A stretch of DNA of 64,000 nt from Thiobacillus sp. (GTDB lineage Bacteria; Pseudomonadota; Gammaproteobacteria; Burkholderiales; Thiobacillaceae), in contig WGNC01000008.1 in NCBI GenBank assembly GCA_016124745.1, forward strand, positions 1-64,000, in the 5' to 3' direction. The translations under genes were made by a program, and so were the position numbers. Below, piece by piece: positions 63,047 through 64,000 of the stretch. Under the pieces are notes generated by a model. That model saw only the letters and a list, made by a program, of their open reading frames with translations, ran no database searches and had not been told where the DNA came from. Every line of letters starts with the position of its first letter. Positions within the stretch are counted from its first letter, which is position 1.

Positions 63047-64000
63047 ACACAAAACCAAGTTCCACGAACGGAAGAACAGCAACCTTCTCTCGGAATCTTC
63101 GATTAGAGGCGCTATTAAAGGATATCAACACGTCACTGTGGATATCCGAAGAGAAGATTTTGGGAAGTTATCAAGCGATGAACTTTCCAGTGGTGCTGAT
63201 TATGGGTCCGATGCGGAGCGGCACTACCTTGCTGATGCAATGGTTGGCCAACATGGACATTGTTGCCTATCCGACCAACCTGCTTTCGCGGTTTTATCAG
63301 GTGCCAATTATCGGGGCGAAGATACAACTCTTGCTGACTGATCCTGACTACAACTTCCGCGATGAACTTGGCGAATTCGTTCAGCAAGCCGAATACAAAT
63401 CAGAAAATGGGAAGACCAAAGGTGTGTTGGGACCCAACGAATTCTGGTATTTCTGGCGGCGCTTCCTGGTTGAGTCGACGCGGGATGTCTGGTCGGACGA
63501 TGAATTACGGCAGAGCATGGACACACAGACCATGTTGGCCGAACTGGCGGGGATGATGGATGTATTCAAGAAGCCGTTTGCGGCCAAGGGCATGCTCTTC
63601 AACTACAACATTCCCTTCCTCGATTCGATTCTTGAGAAGGTGGTGTTCGTTCAGATCAAGCGTGATCCGGTGGCCAATGTGGCATCGGTTTTGGACGCAA
63701 GAAAACGACAACTTGGAAGCGAGGGCGCCTGGTACTCGTTCAAGATTCCAGAATACGAACAACTGAAAACCCTTGACCCGGTCGTGCAGGCGGCGGGGCA
63801 GGTGCATTTCATCAATCAGGCCGTGTCAAAAGGCTTGGCAGAGGTTGCTGATGAACGCAAGTTCTCTGTCGACTATGAAGAATTCTGCGCCAATCCGGCT
63901 CATTTGTTTGTCTCGCTGTGCGACAAACTTGGGTATGCTGATCGGCCTTATACGGGGCCAGAGTCGTTCCGTACTAGCCGTGATCTTGGGGAACGAGAAA
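63043..64000 (+). CDS. Sulfotransferase-family protein (cut by window end)
   Basis: At least 319 residues, no stop before the window ends. It begins with the ATG overlapping the previous stop. The PAPS 5'-phosphosulfate loop VVLIMGPMRSGTTLLMQWL is near residue 50-68, and the 3'-phosphate site VFVQIKRDPVANVASVLDAR near 210. A soluble enzyme that would add sulfate to a sugar or lipid acceptor; together with the neighbours, a sulfated surface glycan is plausible. Confidence 0.8.
   Translation, partial: MNTKPSSTNGRTATFSRNLRLEALLKDINTSLWISEEKILGSYQAMNFPVVLIMGPMRSGTTLLMQWLANMDIVAYPTNLLSRFYQVPIIGAKIQLLLTDPDYNFRDELGEFVQQAEYKSENGKTKGVLGPNEFWYFWRRFLVESTRDVWSDDELRQSMDTQTMLAELAGMMDVFKKPFAAKGMLFNYNIPFLDSILEKVVFVQIKRDPVANVASVLDARKRQLGSEGAWYSFKIPEYEQLKTLDPVVQAAGQVHFINQAVSKGLAEVADERKFSVDYEEFCANPAHLFVSLCDKLGYADRPYTGPESFRTSRDLGERE

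Overview
The window looks like chromosomal DNA of a GC-rich sulfur-oxidising betaproteobacterium, probably Thiobacillus-like (Hydrogenophilales/Nitrosomonadales). The evidence is a sulfide:quinone oxidoreductase next to a FisR-type sulfane-sulfur regulator, an octaheme cytochrome of the tetrathionate-reductase family, two YeeE/YedE sulfur transporters, standard proteobacterial tol-pal and ruv operons, and a betaproteobacterial-style type IVa pilin with a sigma-54 promoter. The genus is an inference from gene content; no database was searched.

Layout. 263-9164: an eleven-gene secretion/pilus operon mixing type II (GspG, F, E, D and three further pseudopilins) with PilM/N/O/P-like inner-membrane parts. 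9320-12615: octaheme cytochrome, monoheme cytochrome c and YeeE/YedE permease. 12895-15605: divergent fisR and sqr, with tandem operator-like palindromes and a clear -24/-12 promoter between them, and with copies of a ~140-bp repeat on both outer sides. 15828-19503: outer-membrane efflux lipoprotein, a LapA-domain protein and a patatin lipoprotein. 19670-28889 (minus strand): an amino-acid permease remnant, then one tightly packed unit reading MFP, RND pump, small membrane protein, MrpE, F, G, B, C, D. 29236-32220: trpGDC, interrupted between trpD and trpC by a GxxExxY (PD-(D/E)XK-like) gene bounded by 27-bp inverted repeats, with a 155-bp tandem duplication at its right side. 32369-36399: HerA-like ATPase, NDH-2-like flavoprotein and ROK kinase. 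36441-40268: yebC-ruvC-(UbiA prenyltransferase)-ruvA-ruvB. 40271-47495: ybgC-tolQRAB-pal-cpoB followed by queE and queC, where the queE reading frame carries hairpin repeats at its 5' side. 47632-49515: a second YeeE/YedE permease and a TlpA-like thiol oxidoreductase. 49835-49910: tRNA-Lys(UUU). 50211-64000: pilA, an alkaline-phosphatase-fold membrane enzyme, two tandem GT-C-like membrane proteins, GtrA, a FAD oxidoreductase, a GT2 glycosyltransferase, a DegT aminotransferase, WbqC, a second PLP-fold protein and a sulfotransferase cut by the window end; this reads as a surface-glycan locus.

The most unusual items are the GxxExxY element in the trp operon, the in-frame covarying hairpin repeats in front of queE (a relative overlaps the end of the ROK kinase), the repeats bracketing fisR-sqr, and the apparent co-transcription of an RND pump with an Mrp-type module lacking a full MrpA.
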